Positions 1 through 6,609 of a DNA stretch of 20,016 nucleotides are shown here, piece by piece. Made by a program: the position numbers and the translations under genes. The number at the start of each line of letters is the position of its first letter. The first letter of the stretch is position 1. The stretch is taken from positions 1 to 20,016 of the IMG/VR virus record IMGVR_UViG_3300020477_000174; one strand, given 5' to 3'. The notes below the pieces were generated by a model, which did no database searches, was not told where the DNA came from, and saw only the letters and a program-made list of their open reading frames with translations. Origin of the DNA: a virus.

Positions 1-614
1 ATCTTTACGATCGCGGGATGGTCGCCGAGTTTCCTGCCGTCTGCCAGGGTAACATCGTCAAACATTTCGGTGCTGCCCAGGAGCGCGTTTGCCGCGCGCT
101 TTGCGCTCTCCGCTTTCTGATCGAAAGCTCTGCCCCATTCCTGCCTTAATTCCTGCAGGCCGTCCTCGGTTGACTGAGCTGCGGCGTCTTCCTGCGCCTG
201 GTTGCCGCGTGTTTCCACCTCGGTATACCAATCAAGCAATGACTGCGCCTGCTGCGTATTTAGACCAGCAGCGTGGACTGCTTCGGCATACTCTCCGATC
301 AGCGGGCTGTCGCCTTCGCCATAGTTCAGCTCGTAACCGTCAGCCGCCTCGGGCCGACCAAGCTTGCCGTACACTTCCGCCCAATCGTCGGGGCTTGCAT
401 GCTTTCCAGGGATCGCGACTTTGTCTGCGCCGATCATCGATTGCACGTTGATGTAGCTCTTCGCCAGACCTTCTATGTCGTTAAATTTTAGAAGGCTGGC
501 ATTCATCTTCAAATCATCTGATAGACCGTCTCTCCAGCTTTCTGGAGCTGCCGTTTCTACAGGCTGCGATTGTGGCGCTTCTTCCGCCGTCGCAGTTGTC
601 TGTTCTTCAGCCAT
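1..614 (-). CDS. Capsid assembly scaffold protein (partial, C-terminus off window)
   Basis: The reading frame opens with ATG at 614-612 (MAEEQTTATAEEAPQ...) and stays open to the left edge, so about 204 residues are visible and the C-terminus is missing. The first 30 residues are acidic and Gln/Pro/Ala rich. They are followed by a segment around FNDIEGLAKSYINVQSMIG and then a Gln/Glu/Ala-rich helical region, which is the usual composition of podovirus scaffolds (T7 gp9 type) that guide procapsid assembly and leave before or during packaging. The FxxIEGLAKSYxNxQ pattern recurs in these scaffolds. It follows the portal and Bbp19-like genes and overlaps the latter by 8 nt, exactly where a scaffold is expected, with the major capsid gene predicted just beyond the left edge. 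The assignment is by composition, motif and position, not by a search. Confidence 0.82.
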   Translation of the reverse strand, partial: MAEEQTTATAEEAPQSQPVETAAPESWRDGLSDDLKMNASLLKFNDIEGLAKSYINVQSMIGADKVAIPGKHASPDDWAEVYGKLGRPEAADGYELNYGEGDSPLIGEYAEAVHAAGLNTQQAQSLLDWYTEVETRGNQAQEDAAAQSTEDGLQELRQEWGRAFDQKAESAKRAANALLGSTEMFDDVTLADGRKLGDHPAIVK

Positions 615-852
615 CGAGGTCTTCTCCTTCATCCAGTTTGCGGTCAGGGTTAATCATTCGCTCGATCGTCAGCACGACCGATCGCTGGCCTTCAAGGAAG
701 GCGCTTTCATGCGGGTCGCCTGCGACGAAGGTCGGGCTATTCATGTGGAACCTGGCGCGCAGATCATCCATGACGGTCTTGCCGTCGTCCGATCCGAATA
801 CGAAACGATACGCTGCGATCAGGTCACTCAGCGGCGGCAAGTTCCTGCTCAC
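607..852 (-). CDS. Bbp19-like small phage protein (81 aa)
   Basis: An 81-residue protein with a GTG start at 852. The core includes YRFVFGSDDGKTVMDDL, then FVAGDPHESAFLEGQRSVVL and a C-terminal IERMI segment. This F-x-x-VFG-x-x-x-G...F-x-x-GDPH-x-x-AF-x-EG-x-R pattern is what I recognise as the Bbp19 family of Bordetella phage BPP-1 type podoviruses, a conserved virion-region protein of unknown job. It sits between portal and scaffold, as in those phages. It overlaps the portal 3' end by 29 nt and the scaffold start by 8 nt, so translation is probably coupled. The GTG has no ideal ribosome site; a slightly later start is possible. Confidence 0.8.
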   Translation of the reverse strand: MSRNLPPLSDLIAAYRFVFGSDDGKTVMDDLRARFHMNSPTFVAGDPHESAFLEGQRSVVLTIERMINPDRKLDEGEDLDG

Positions 853-2455
853 CTATATTTGCGACTTCGCGGAGGGCTGGCGCGGCCTGACCTGCTGCCT
901 GTGCAGCCTGCATGGCTTGCTGCATTTCCTGTTCCTCAGCCATCTGCTGCTCACGCTGCTGCTGCGCAAGTGCGACCTCTGCATCGGAGCGTCGGACCTT
1001 GGCAGGCACGACCAGGGTGTCGAGCAGGTGATCGATAAGACCCTTCGGATCTATATGATCCATGACCGGCGCGATCTGGCCTACCTGGCTCATCACTTCC
1101 AGTGCACGCATGATCGACTGCAGGTCGGTTTGCTTGTGCGCCTTGGCAAGCGGGCTCACATACTGGATCTCGATCTCCTCGCCTTGCATCTCTTCTGGTG
1201 CTGCTTCGAACATTCCGCGGCGGTTCATCAGCGCGAACGACCGATTTATCAGTGGTTGAAGCAGCTCTGCTTGAAGCCTGCCCATCACAGGGCCGATCAG
1301 GCGCATCCGCTCTTCATTTTCCTGCAATACCTGGGTGGCCGTTTTGCGTGGACCGTCTTGGGCCGAGAGGAGCTGATCGACATAAAAAGCCGACCGGATC
1401 GCCTGGCGTCTTTGCTCTTCCATGTTAAGCGCGATCGGTATGGAGCTGCCGGTCACCAGCGGCTCGATGCGGTCGCGTGTGCCGCTGCGGTAGTAGTTGA
1501 TACCGCCAGGCCGGGTGCGGATCGGGCTGATCATGCCATCGTCTGGCACCATGAGGGGCGGATTGATCTGCACCTGCGCGGCGCGGATCGTCGTCTCGCT
1601 CATCTTGTTGAGCATCTTAATATCGCTGAGGCAGCTCATCGCGGGACTTCGACCGTATGTGCTCACCGAATCCTTCAAGAACCTGGGCGTCATAAACGCC
1701 TGTTCATGGTAGCCGGATTCCTTCAGCAGCGTCTTCGTATCAGGGTCGAAGTAGATGCTCGCGATCGGCATATTCTCCTGGCCGATCTTGCCGACATCGC
1801 GCTCCTCGCGTGGCATCATTACATGCACGACTTCGAACATGTCGAAGGGATCTTTCTCCAGCGCCTTGGCGACACGGCTCGGCAGGGCTTCCTCACCGAA
1901 CTGATCGGCCCAGGCGCGTGCCGTCTGCTTGTACTTGCGGAAGATCGTATCGACCCTGCCGCTGGCGTTCTCTGTCAGATAGACCTCGGCAATGTGCCTG
2001 GTCGCGAAACGTATGCCCGTCGCATCGTCTTCCTCGACATAGATGCAGCCGGTGCCGAACGTCACCAGGTCATAGTAAAGCTCGTGGATCTCCTGCTGAA
2101 AATTGCTGCGGTGGAAAGCCTCATACATGCGAGCTGTCGCGGCCTCAAGCCACTCCATTGCGGCGTCGTCGCCGCGCATCGCAGGGTCGCTATATGTCAG
2201 CGTGAACCATGGCGTGCTCGCGTTTGTCAGCATGCCATGTAAAGAAGCGGCCAATAACTCGACGGCGTGAATAGCGGTTGCGTCAAATATAAGCTCTGTT
2301 CGTTTGTCGCCTTCTTGCCTTCGCTTCGTGATATCGGCCTTACGCGGCAAACAGTAGTCCGCGATCTGTTGCCAATGGCTTTCCCATACGCTGCGCTGTG
2401 TGCGCAACGTATCGAAACGCCTGGCCAGCATGTCTGCGTTCTTATCAACAGCCAT
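824..2455 (-). CDS. Portal / head-tail connector protein
   Basis: A 543-residue protein, the normal size for T7-like head-tail connectors (about 500-560). It forms the dodecameric portal ring at one capsid vertex through which DNA enters and leaves. Typical elements are visible: an N-terminal helix with W-x-x-IADYCLPRK, then DLVTFGTGCIYVEED near residue 130, YGRSPAMSCLSDIKMLNKM near residue 270, INPPLMVPDDG near 300, and the helical region with FYVDQLLSAQDGPRKTATQV near 355. The C-terminus is Gln/Ala rich, as expected for the tunnel and crown region. The ATG at 2455 directly abuts the TAG of the preceding small gene, indicating coupled translation within the packaging and head operon. Confidence 0.95.
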   Translation of the reverse strand: MAVDKNADMLARRFDTLRTQRSVWESHWQQIADYCLPRKADITKRRQEGDKRTELIFDATAIHAVELLAASLHGMLTNASTPWFTLTYSDPAMRGDDAAMEWLEAATARMYEAFHRSNFQQEIHELYYDLVTFGTGCIYVEEDDATGIRFATRHIAEVYLTENASGRVDTIFRKYKQTARAWADQFGEEALPSRVAKALEKDPFDMFEVVHVMMPREERDVGKIGQENMPIASIYFDPDTKTLLKESGYHEQAFMTPRFLKDSVSTYGRSPAMSCLSDIKMLNKMSETTIRAAQVQINPPLMVPDDGMISPIRTRPGGINYYRSGTRDRIEPLVTGSSIPIALNMEEQRRQAIRSAFYVDQLLSAQDGPRKTATQVLQENEERMRLIGPVMGRLQAELLQPLINRSFALMNRRGMFEAAPEEMQGEEIEIQYVSPLAKAHKQTDLQSIMRALEVMSQVGQIAPVMDHIDPKGLIDHLLDTLVVPAKVRRSDAEVALAQQQREQQMAEEQEMQQAMQAAQAAGQAAPALREVANIGEQELAAAE

Positions 2456-2644
2456 CTAATAGGTTCCTGACATGAGCGATCGTTCTTTCGCCGCCTTGTT
2501 GGCTCGACCGCTCGTTTTCTGATCAAACCGGACCAGCGGGTCGACGCCAGCGTTCTGGTTGCCAAATTGCATAGGTTGTGGAGCCGAGCCGCCCATCAGC
2601 CCCGCAAGGGCCTGCTTCGGGTCTGTGGGTACTTTGCCGGTCAT
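2456..2644 (-). CDS. Small hypothetical protein between terminase and portal (62 aa)
   Basis: A 62-residue polar protein (MTGKVPTDPKQALAGLMGG...SLMSGTY) with no membrane segment and no domain I recognise. Its ATG overlaps the stop of the upstream proline-rich gene by 4 nt (ATGA) and its TAG abuts the portal ATG, so it fits a tightly coupled operon and is very probably translated. Small genes of unknown role are common between large terminase and portal in podoviruses. The Leu-Met-Gly-Gly segment near residue 16 faintly resembles the Leu-Leu-Gly-Gly endings of the two upstream proteins, but that is too short to claim relatedness. Confidence 0.7.
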   Translation of the reverse strand: MTGKVPTDPKQALAGLMGGSAPQPMQFGNQNAGVDPLVRFDQKTSGRANKAAKERSLMSGTY

Positions 2645-2868
2645 CCGCCTAAAAGCGCCTTTTTTTGCACGCTCGCGGGATCACCAAGCACGCTGCGCTG
2701 ACGCCGCACGGCTGCGGACGTTGATCGGCCTTGGCCTAAAGCGCGGCGCTTATCGTCTTTGCTATCTTCCGGTTCCGGCGCTGGTGGCGGCGCTGGTGGC
2801 GGCGCTGGAGCAGGGGCTGGAGCAGGGGCTGACGGCCTCGAAAAAAAATTCGCAACTGGACCCCCCAT
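2641..2868 (-). CDS. Proline/alanine-rich small protein (75 aa)
   Basis: A 75-residue protein with a short hydrophobic start (MGGPVANFF), a Pro/Ala linker at residues 13-32 made of AP repeats, a charged Lys/Arg/Asp segment, and a C-terminus SVLGDPASVQKKALLGG. It has the same order of parts as its upstream neighbour: Pro-rich linker, basic stretch, S-[VI]-L element, final K-x-x-L-[LI]-GG. This suggests an old tandem duplication. Proteins ending in K-T-L-L-G(-G) recur next to podovirus portals; their role is not known to me. It is coupled to both neighbours (1-nt contact upstream, ATGA overlap downstream). Confidence 0.72.
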   Translation of the reverse strand: MGGPVANFFSRPSAPAPAPAPAPPPAPPPAPEPEDSKDDKRRALGQGRSTSAAVRRQRSVLGDPASVQKKALLGG

Positions 2869-3104
2869 TATCTTGCCCCGCCAATCAATGACGGCTTCGT
2901 AGTTGTCGCTTCTTCTTCATTTAACAAGCCGCGGCCTGTGGTCAGTATCGATGCCTTGCGGCCAGCCTGACGGTTGATCCGATCACGTTCTGCCTGCTCA
3001 GCCTTCTTGACCGCTTCGTCGTCCCTGGTCGGTGCGGGCGGCGGTGGCGCGGGGGGCGGCGGTGGCGGGGGCATCTTGGGTGCCTTTGGCATTAAAAATG
3101 ACAT
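2868..3104 (-). CDS. Polyproline small protein next to terminase (78 aa)
   Basis: A 78-residue protein. It starts MSFLMPKAPKM, then has an almost uninterrupted run of Pro with some Ala at residues 12-25, a charged Glu/Lys/Arg helix at about 27-48, and an ending with ASILTTGRGLLNEEE and KPSLIGGAR. This layout (short hydrophobic start, polyproline, charged helix, ILTxxGxGL, KxLIGG) is a pattern I recognise from unannotated proteins beside podovirus portals. Its ATG overlaps the terminase stop by one base (TAATG). It may be a virion or chaperone-like adaptor, but there is no direct evidence for that. The polyproline run would normally need EF-P for efficient translation. Confidence 0.75.
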   Translation of the reverse strand: MSFLMPKAPKMPPPPPPPAPPPPAPTRDDEAVKKAEQAERDRINRQAGRKASILTTGRGLLNEEEATTTKPSLIGGAR

Positions 3105-4393
3105 TATGCGAAGACCTCGGTCCCTAACGGATTGTAGTTGCTGTCTGCAAACGGCTGTGTAGGCCGTCTGTGCTCTTCATGGTCGCGGATCGACAGGCAC
3201 ATGTATCTGAACGCGTCAGCGCCATGTGTTGACCAATCTCTCTTGGGTGTCGCGCCGTATGCTCGCGTCCGGTCGTTGTACGCACGGTGATACTGGCGAA
3301 GGGCCTCGATGCCGTGCTTGCAGCGCTCGTAGTCGAAATAAACCCGCGGCAGCGTTACCTGCGCGTTGTGTATGCCGTCTTCCACCGGAAGCTTGGGAAG
3401 AACTCGAAAGTCAATACCCAGATCATAGGCTATTTCCCTTCGACTTTTTCCGCTGCCCAGCTCGCGCACCTCGATATCATGCGGAGCGTAATGCTTGCCC
3501 CAGAGATAACCCTTCTCTTCAAGCACGCGAACGTAGTACGGCAAACCCTCGTTACGCTGTTCGAGATAGTCAACAACATGAATTGCATGCCCGATTTGCT
3601 GGTAGAAAAATATTGCAGTTGCGTCGTTTATGCCGAGATCCCAGGCGGTGTTTACACGCGCGGTGGCGTCGATCGGCACCCTGGTAATGCGGCCTTCGTC
3701 GTCGGCCTTCTGCATCTCCGCGCCAAAGATCGAACCTGGGACATTTGCGACCCAACTTGCCTCAAATTCTTGCTCGTACTGATCGCCGGTCATCATCGAC
3801 CTGGCGGCATCCAGCTCTTCCTGCGGCAAGATCCCCGTCTCACTCGCCTTGTATACGGCGGTGAACCAATCCTTATTCTGTTTGGCAGCCTCAAATAATT
3901 CGAAGAACGCGTTGTGACCGCGTGGTGTTCCCAGAAATATGGCGTAACCCTGGCGATCAGATAGCGCTGGCCTCAATATCTCCGCAAACAGACTTTCCGG
4001 CATGTCCGCATATTCGTCGCAGCACACGCCATCTAACGCCAGGCCCCTGAGACTATCAGGATTTTCTGCTCCCAGGAGCGTGATACGCGCGCCGTTCGGC
4101 AGGTCACAGCGCAGCTCCGTCTCATTAAACTTAACGCCGGGGATCGCACCAGCGAATAGCTTGAGGTAGTCCCAGCTTACCGCCTTGGCCTGCTTAAATT
4201 GCGGCGCGACATACGCAAATCGACCCATCTTATGGTCGCAGGTCGCCGCATCGCGCAAAAGGTGATTAACCGCCATGACCGTCTTGCCGAATCGGCGATG
4301 CATGACGCAGACCGACCAGCGATAGCCCGATAACTGCTTGTGCAGCTCTGCCTGCAAAGGCCGCGGTGTGTACGGTATCGAGACGCGCTTCAA
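3104..4393 (-). CDS. terL: Terminase large subunit (packaging ATPase/nuclease)
   Basis: A 429-residue DNA packaging motor. The N-terminal ATPase carries a Walker A-like HRRFGKT at residues 32-38, a Walker B and catalytic Glu in DGVCCDE at 121-127, and LGTPRG (motif III-like) at 154-159. The C-terminal RNase H-like nuclease shows WDLGINDATA at 251-260 (D252, D257) and HGADAFRY at 390-397 (D393), the usual acidic metal ligands. It cuts concatemeric phage DNA and pumps it through the portal. The start is TTG at 4393, inside a 4-nt TTGA overlap with the stop of the preceding 59-aa ORF. No ATG lies nearby in frame and residues from KRVSIPYTPRPLQ are already family-like, so TTG is preferred. Confidence 0.95.
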   Translation of the reverse strand: MKRVSIPYTPRPLQAELHKQLSGYRWSVCVMHRRFGKTVMAVNHLLRDAATCDHKMGRFAYVAPQFKQAKAVSWDYLKLFAGAIPGVKFNETELRCDLPNGARITLLGAENPDSLRGLALDGVCCDEYADMPESLFAEILRPALSDRQGYAIFLGTPRGHNAFFELFEAAKQNKDWFTAVYKASETGILPQEELDAARSMMTGDQYEQEFEASWVANVPGSIFGAEMQKADDEGRITRVPIDATARVNTAWDLGINDATAIFFYQQIGHAIHVVDYLEQRNEGLPYYVRVLEEKGYLWGKHYAPHDIEVRELGSGKSRREIAYDLGIDFRVLPKLPVEDGIHNAQVTLPRVYFDYERCKHGIEALRQYHRAYNDRTRAYGATPKRDWSTHGADAFRYMCLSIRDHEEHRRPTQPFADSNYNPLGTEVFA

Positions 4394-4569
4394 TGCAGCG
4401 GAGCCTTCTCAGCGTCCGCGAACGGCCCCATGATCCACTTCAGCGCACGCTCCGCTTCGCCACGCGACGAGAGGCCCTGGACCGCTATGACGAGCGAGTA
4501 GCCGCCTTCCGCTGAGGGTAGCGTGTACGCTGAGTAGAAGGGCTGGGTGTGTATGGGTGTAGCATCCAT
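4390..4569 (-). CDS. Hypothetical small protein upstream of terL (59 aa)
   Basis: A 59-codon frame starting MDATPIHTQPFYSAYTLPSA and ending WIMGPFADAEKAPLH. I do not recognise it. Evidence for coding is the high use of G/C at third positions like the neighbours, the strand, and the stop that overlaps the TTG start of terL by 4 nt. The middle (GGYSLVIAVQGL, then a helix with SRGEAERALKWIM) could form a small alpha/beta fold. Against it, no clear ribosome site precedes the ATG; the upstream sequence on this strand is CCTCCTAATGCG. It may be a terminase accessory or simply a spacer gene. Confidence 0.5.
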   Translation of the reverse strand: MDATPIHTQPFYSAYTLPSAEGGYSLVIAVQGLSSRGEAERALKWIMGPFADAEKAPLH

Positions 4570-4675
4570 GTATATAACGCATTAGGAGGAGCCGCCGAAA
4601 ATGGGGCGGGGTGGGGTCCGAAAATCCGCAGAAAACCAAGGCCCAGGCAGCGCGATCAGGTCATTAACCTGACGG
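4570..4675. other. Non-coding gap with palindromes
   Basis: This 106-nt interval between two small ORFs holds the inverted repeat CAGGT-CATTA-ACCTG (4657-4671) and, across its right edge, CTGACGGTCAG at 4669-4679, a palindrome around one central base. The 13-mer AACCTGACGGTCA at 4666-4678 is also the centre of the direct repeats flanking the attachment core near 15.4 and 15.7 kb. It could be an operator or a stray recombinase site. No promoter is obvious. Confidence 0.3.
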
Positions 4676-4801
4676 TCAGCCCTGGGATATCAATGACTTA
4701 TCGCCACTTCGCTGCAGATCCGTTGCACGCAACTCAAAAGCTGGGCGCTGCTCGTCGATCGGCTGGGTCGCGCGCGTGCTGCTGCGCCGCGGCGTCTGCA
4801 T
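4676..4801 (-). CDS. Possible small ORF between terS and terL (41 aa)
   Basis: A 41-codon frame (MQTPRRSSTRATQPIDEQ...SLISQG), polar and Arg-rich at the start, no recognised domain. It lies on the operon strand, 16 nt after the stop of the basic 38-aa ORF. No convincing ribosome site precedes its ATG (the upstream context is TTCCATTTTAA), so it may be untranslated. It is included because the interval between the terminase subunits is otherwise packed with short frames on the same strand. Confidence 0.3.
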   Translation of the reverse strand: MQTPRRSSTRATQPIDEQRPAFELRATDLQRSGDKSLISQG

Positions 4802-4817
4802 TTAAAATGGAACCCAG

Positions 4818-4934
4818 CTACTTCTTCCGGTCGTACTTCTTCCCGCTCGGCTTCACTCTCTGCCGATACGTTCTGCTCATCAGGCTGGCTGCCTTGGTGC
4901 TGCGCCGCTTGGGCTTCTTCTTAGCTGGCATCAT
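4818..4934 (-). CDS. Very basic small protein after terS (38 aa)
   Basis: A 38-residue frame beginning with two Met codons, then PAKKKPKRRSTKAAS, and ending with SGKKYDRKK. Roughly 40 percent of residues are Lys or Arg and there are almost no acids, so it should bind nucleic acid or an acidic partner. It overlaps the last codons of terS, and an AAGGACGAGG ribosome site lies just upstream of the ATG pair at the right distance, which argues for real translation. Between the two terminase subunits it could assist packaging or bind DNA, but nothing in the sequence proves this. Confidence 0.6.
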   Translation of the reverse strand: MMPAKKKPKRRSTKAASLMSRTYRQRVKPSGKKYDRKK

Positions 4935-5391
4935 CCTCGTCCTTGCTGCTCACCAGCTTGACGATGTCGGCGCTCTTCTGCGGCGACTGCTGCTCTTCAT
5001 CGCCCCACATCAGCACGACAGTGCCGCTGCTCGTATCAACGTCTTCCTTCTTATGCCTCACGCCTCTCGGCTGCATCCTGGCGAACGTCCACTTCAACGT
5101 ATCGACCTCGATGCGCCGTCGCTGAACCTCAGCGTTGGCGAGCTTCGGATCTATATCTGCAGGCAGCGGCGATCCAGCCAAGTCATGCATATGGTCAGCC
5201 AAGACCTCAGCGCCGATCGCTCGCGCCCTGCTGTACATCTCAAAAGCATCCTCATCGCGCTGCACTGTCTGCAGCACGGTGCTCCACGCTGGCATCGTAT
5301 CGTCGCCATCGCAGATGCTGCGAAGCGACTTGCCTTTCGCCAGCTCGTCGCAGACCCGCTGCATCTTAGCCTTGCTCAACCTGCCTGCCAT
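4921..5391 (-). CDS. terS: Terminase small subunit
   Basis: A 156-residue protein counted from the ATG at 5391 (MAGRLSKAKMQRVCDEL). The N-terminus reads as a helix-turn-helix (SLRSICDGDDTMPAWSTVLQTVQRDE), the DNA-recognition part of small terminases. It is followed by a helical region (YSRARAIGAEVLADHMHDLA) and VQRRRIEVDTLKWTFARMQP, a pattern common in this family (phage terminase small subunit, TerS/Bbp25-like). The acidic tail ends SSKDEDDAS. The frame stays open to 5460, but that extension would run through an intrinsic terminator at 5405-5444, so the later ATG is preferred. TerS recognises the packaging site and hands DNA to TerL, encoded 528 nt downstream. Confidence 0.88.
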   Translation of the reverse strand: MAGRLSKAKMQRVCDELAKGKSLRSICDGDDTMPAWSTVLQTVQRDEDAFEMYSRARAIGAEVLADHMHDLAGSPLPADIDPKLANAEVQRRRIEVDTLKWTFARMQPRGVRHKKEDVDTSSGTVVLMWGDEEQQSPQKSADIVKLVSSKDEDDAS

Positions 5392-5404
5392 AAAGCCAAC
5401 CGCC

Positions 5405-5444
5405 AAAAAAAAGGCCGAGCTGCGAAGGGACAACACAGCTCGGC
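5405..5444 (-). terminator. Intrinsic terminator upstream of terS
   Basis: On the minus strand a perfect 9-bp stem GCCGAGCTG/CAGCTCGGC (5436-5444 with 5414-5422) with a 13-nt loop is followed by C and eight T residues (5412-5405). This is a textbook rho-independent terminator for transcripts of the accessory operon (5543-9148). It lies just 14 nt before the terS ATG, so packaging genes must use antitermination, read-through or a promoter hidden in the short gap. Confidence 0.9.
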
Positions 5445-5472
5445 TGAGTGGGAGGGACACTTCGAATGACCC

Positions 5473-5502
5473 GCCAACAGGTAAGGAGACAGACCCGTTG
5501 GC
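5473..5502. other. Hairpin in the gap upstream of terS
   Basis: The inverted repeat GCCAAC (5473-5478) with GTTGGC (5497-5502), extended by GGT/ACC across one mismatch, forms a stem-loop in the 5445-5542 gap. No T-run follows on the minus strand. It could be part of a read-through or antitermination signal, or a protein-binding site; the sequence does not decide. Confidence 0.4.
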
Positions 5503-5542
5503 TTAATCTTAAAAAGCACGTTTCTCGGGCCGGTCGGTACAA

Positions 5543-5791
5543 CTATCTAAGATCACCGCCGCCAGGATCTGCCAGGTCTGTGGTCTGCTCGATCCAGTTA
5601 AAGAGACGCCGCAGAAGATAGCTGCGTGCCAGACTGACGGCCGTAAAAATGAGGCTAATCCATAGCGACGTGACCAGCGCAGGCTCAAGGTCGAACCACG
5701 GGAAGATCGTAAACGTCACGCCCCAGGCGACGACAATCCCGACAACCACATTTGTGGCTGCCTCGATAAAGCTGTTACGCCGCGATTGCAT
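5543..5791 (-). CDS. DUF7220-like small membrane protein (82 aa)
   Basis: An 82-residue protein with two membrane segments: about residues 9-30 (AATNVVVGIVVAWGVTFTIF) and 38-55 (LVTSLWISLIFTAVSLARSY), followed by LLRRLFNWIE. The opening QSRRNSFIEAATNVVVG and the S-x-x-RSYxLRRLFNW end are what I recognise as the DUF7220 family, small membrane proteins common in phages and prophages with unknown role. It overlaps the upstream DUF6362-like gene by 17 nt and is the last gene of the accessory operon before the terminator at 5405-5444. Confidence 0.78.
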   Translation of the reverse strand: MQSRRNSFIEAATNVVVGIVVAWGVTFTIFPWFDLEPALVTSLWISLIFTAVSLARSYLLRRLFNWIEQTTDLADPGGGDLR

Positions 5792-6188
5792 TCCAGCGAT
5801 AGGCTGTCTCGATTAGCACCTTCTCGTAGATGCTCTTCACCTGGCGTCGATCGCTGTGTCGTATTTTGGCAATCCGCGTCCAGCTCGGTCCACGATGTCG
5901 GAAGGCTGCACTGACAGCGATTGCCCATAGGAGCTGCCGGTCGCTCTCTAGCGGCACGGTCAGTACGACCTCATGGACGAAATCATAGTTGCTAATTTGC
6001 TCGGCAGTCGCTGGTGCCAGGCGCATCGTTGTCTTTTCTGGTGCGTACTGCATCCAATCGCTGAATGTCTCAGGCCACCAGCTCGATGGTGTGCTTCTCA
6101 CGCCTGGCGGCAATCGTCGATCAGTCTCTGCGGCCTCGATTAACAAGTCGTGCAATTCTGGTGCGGTAATGCGCTTGTTCTGCCTCAC
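5775..6188 (-). CDS. DUF6362-like protein with HTH character (137 aa)
   Basis: A 137-residue protein starting at GTG 6188, with GGAG eight bases upstream (6196-6199 region), which favours this start despite a 68-nt overlap with the upstream gene. The centre has LESDRQLLWAIAVSAAFR and the C-terminus RGPSWTRIAKIRHSDRRQVKSIYEKVL. The pattern 'errllW-x-RA...W-x-x-IA...sR-x-x-v-x-x-x-w-x-x-aL' is that of DUF6362, a helix-turn-helix-like phage family. It may bind DNA in phage regulation. Function is not established. Confidence 0.68.
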   Translation of the reverse strand: MRQNKRITAPELHDLLIEAAETDRRLPPGVRSTPSSWWPETFSDWMQYAPEKTTMRLAPATAEQISNYDFVHEVVLTVPLESDRQLLWAIAVSAAFRHRGPSWTRIAKIRHSDRRQVKSIYEKVLIETAYRWNAIAA

Positions 6189-6609
6189 TCATATTGCTCC
6201 ATGATTGCCAGAACTCGCCGCGATCTTGCGGGTTCATCTGCTCTGCAAATTTGCTTACAGGGTCGCTGCGGACAGACTTCCCAGCAACGACTGCCTGGTA
6301 GCCTGCATGGAAATTTCGACGGTCCGTAGCTAAGCTTAGAAGCTCAGGCACCTGAGCTTCGTAAGAGCATTTAACTTTATATTTTTTTGGGTGTTTTAGC
6401 TTAAGAGCACGTCGATTATGCGCTCGTAGCTTAGAGGCGCAGCTAAGTTTAGAAGCCTCCACAAAACCACTGTCAAGAAGAAAATTCGCAGCAGTCGCAA
6501 ATGTACACGACAGCCTTGCCGAGACTTGCTGTTCCAGTACCAACACGTCGGCCTCGCCACCGGCCTCGACCAGGGCTGAGATCACCAATGTAGCGTCGTG
6601 AGAGATCAC
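6121..6609 (-). CDS. Hypothetical protein (162 aa)
   Basis: Not recognised. The frame is open to 6654, but the GTG at 6609 is the likely start: it overlaps the stop of the upstream zinc-ribbon gene by 4 nt (GTGA) and has GGAAGG eight bases before it. The N-terminal 55 residues (VISALVEAGGEADVLVLEQ, then ATAANFLLDSGFVEA) look like a small winged-helix or HTH unit. The middle is Lys-rich (LKLKHPKKYKVK), and the C-terminus has FWQSWSNMSEAEQAHYRTRIA. The stretch 6339-6440 holds an AT-rich segment, an A7 run and a 22-bp inverted repeat, unlike the rest of the operon. It might be a DNA-binding accessory protein. Confidence 0.62.
   Translation of the reverse strand: MISHDATLVISALVEAGGEADVLVLEQQVSARLSCTFATAANFLLDSGFVEASKLSCASKLRAHNRRALKLKHPKKYKVKCSYEAQVPELLSLATDRRNFHAGYQAVVAGKSVRSDPVSKFAEQMNPQDRGEFWQSWSNMSEAEQAHYRTRIARLVNRGRRD
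6339..6360. repeat. 22-bp inverted repeat inside a coding region
   Basis: The arms GAAGCTCAGG (6339-6348) and CCTGAGCTTC (6351-6360) are perfect complements separated by two bases. It lies within the 162-aa hypothetical gene, about 24 nt downstream (minus strand) of a run of seven A. It can form a strong mRNA hairpin or bind a dimeric protein. No T-run follows, so it is not an intrinsic terminator. Confidence 0.7.

Noticed and set aside
572-2242. Long open frame on the plus strand (556 codons)
   Set aside because: It is antisense to the portal gene, whose conserved motifs are clear; the plus-strand translation has no recognisable domain.
4601-4672. Short plus-strand ORF behind AGGAGG at 4585-4590
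   Set aside because: Good ribosome-site look, but only 23 codons, on the wrong strand for the operon and without a promoter; AGGAGG is probably chance.
4549-5469. 306-codon plus-strand frame
   Set aside because: Antisense to terS and to the intrinsic terminator; low-complexity translation and no neighbours on that strand.
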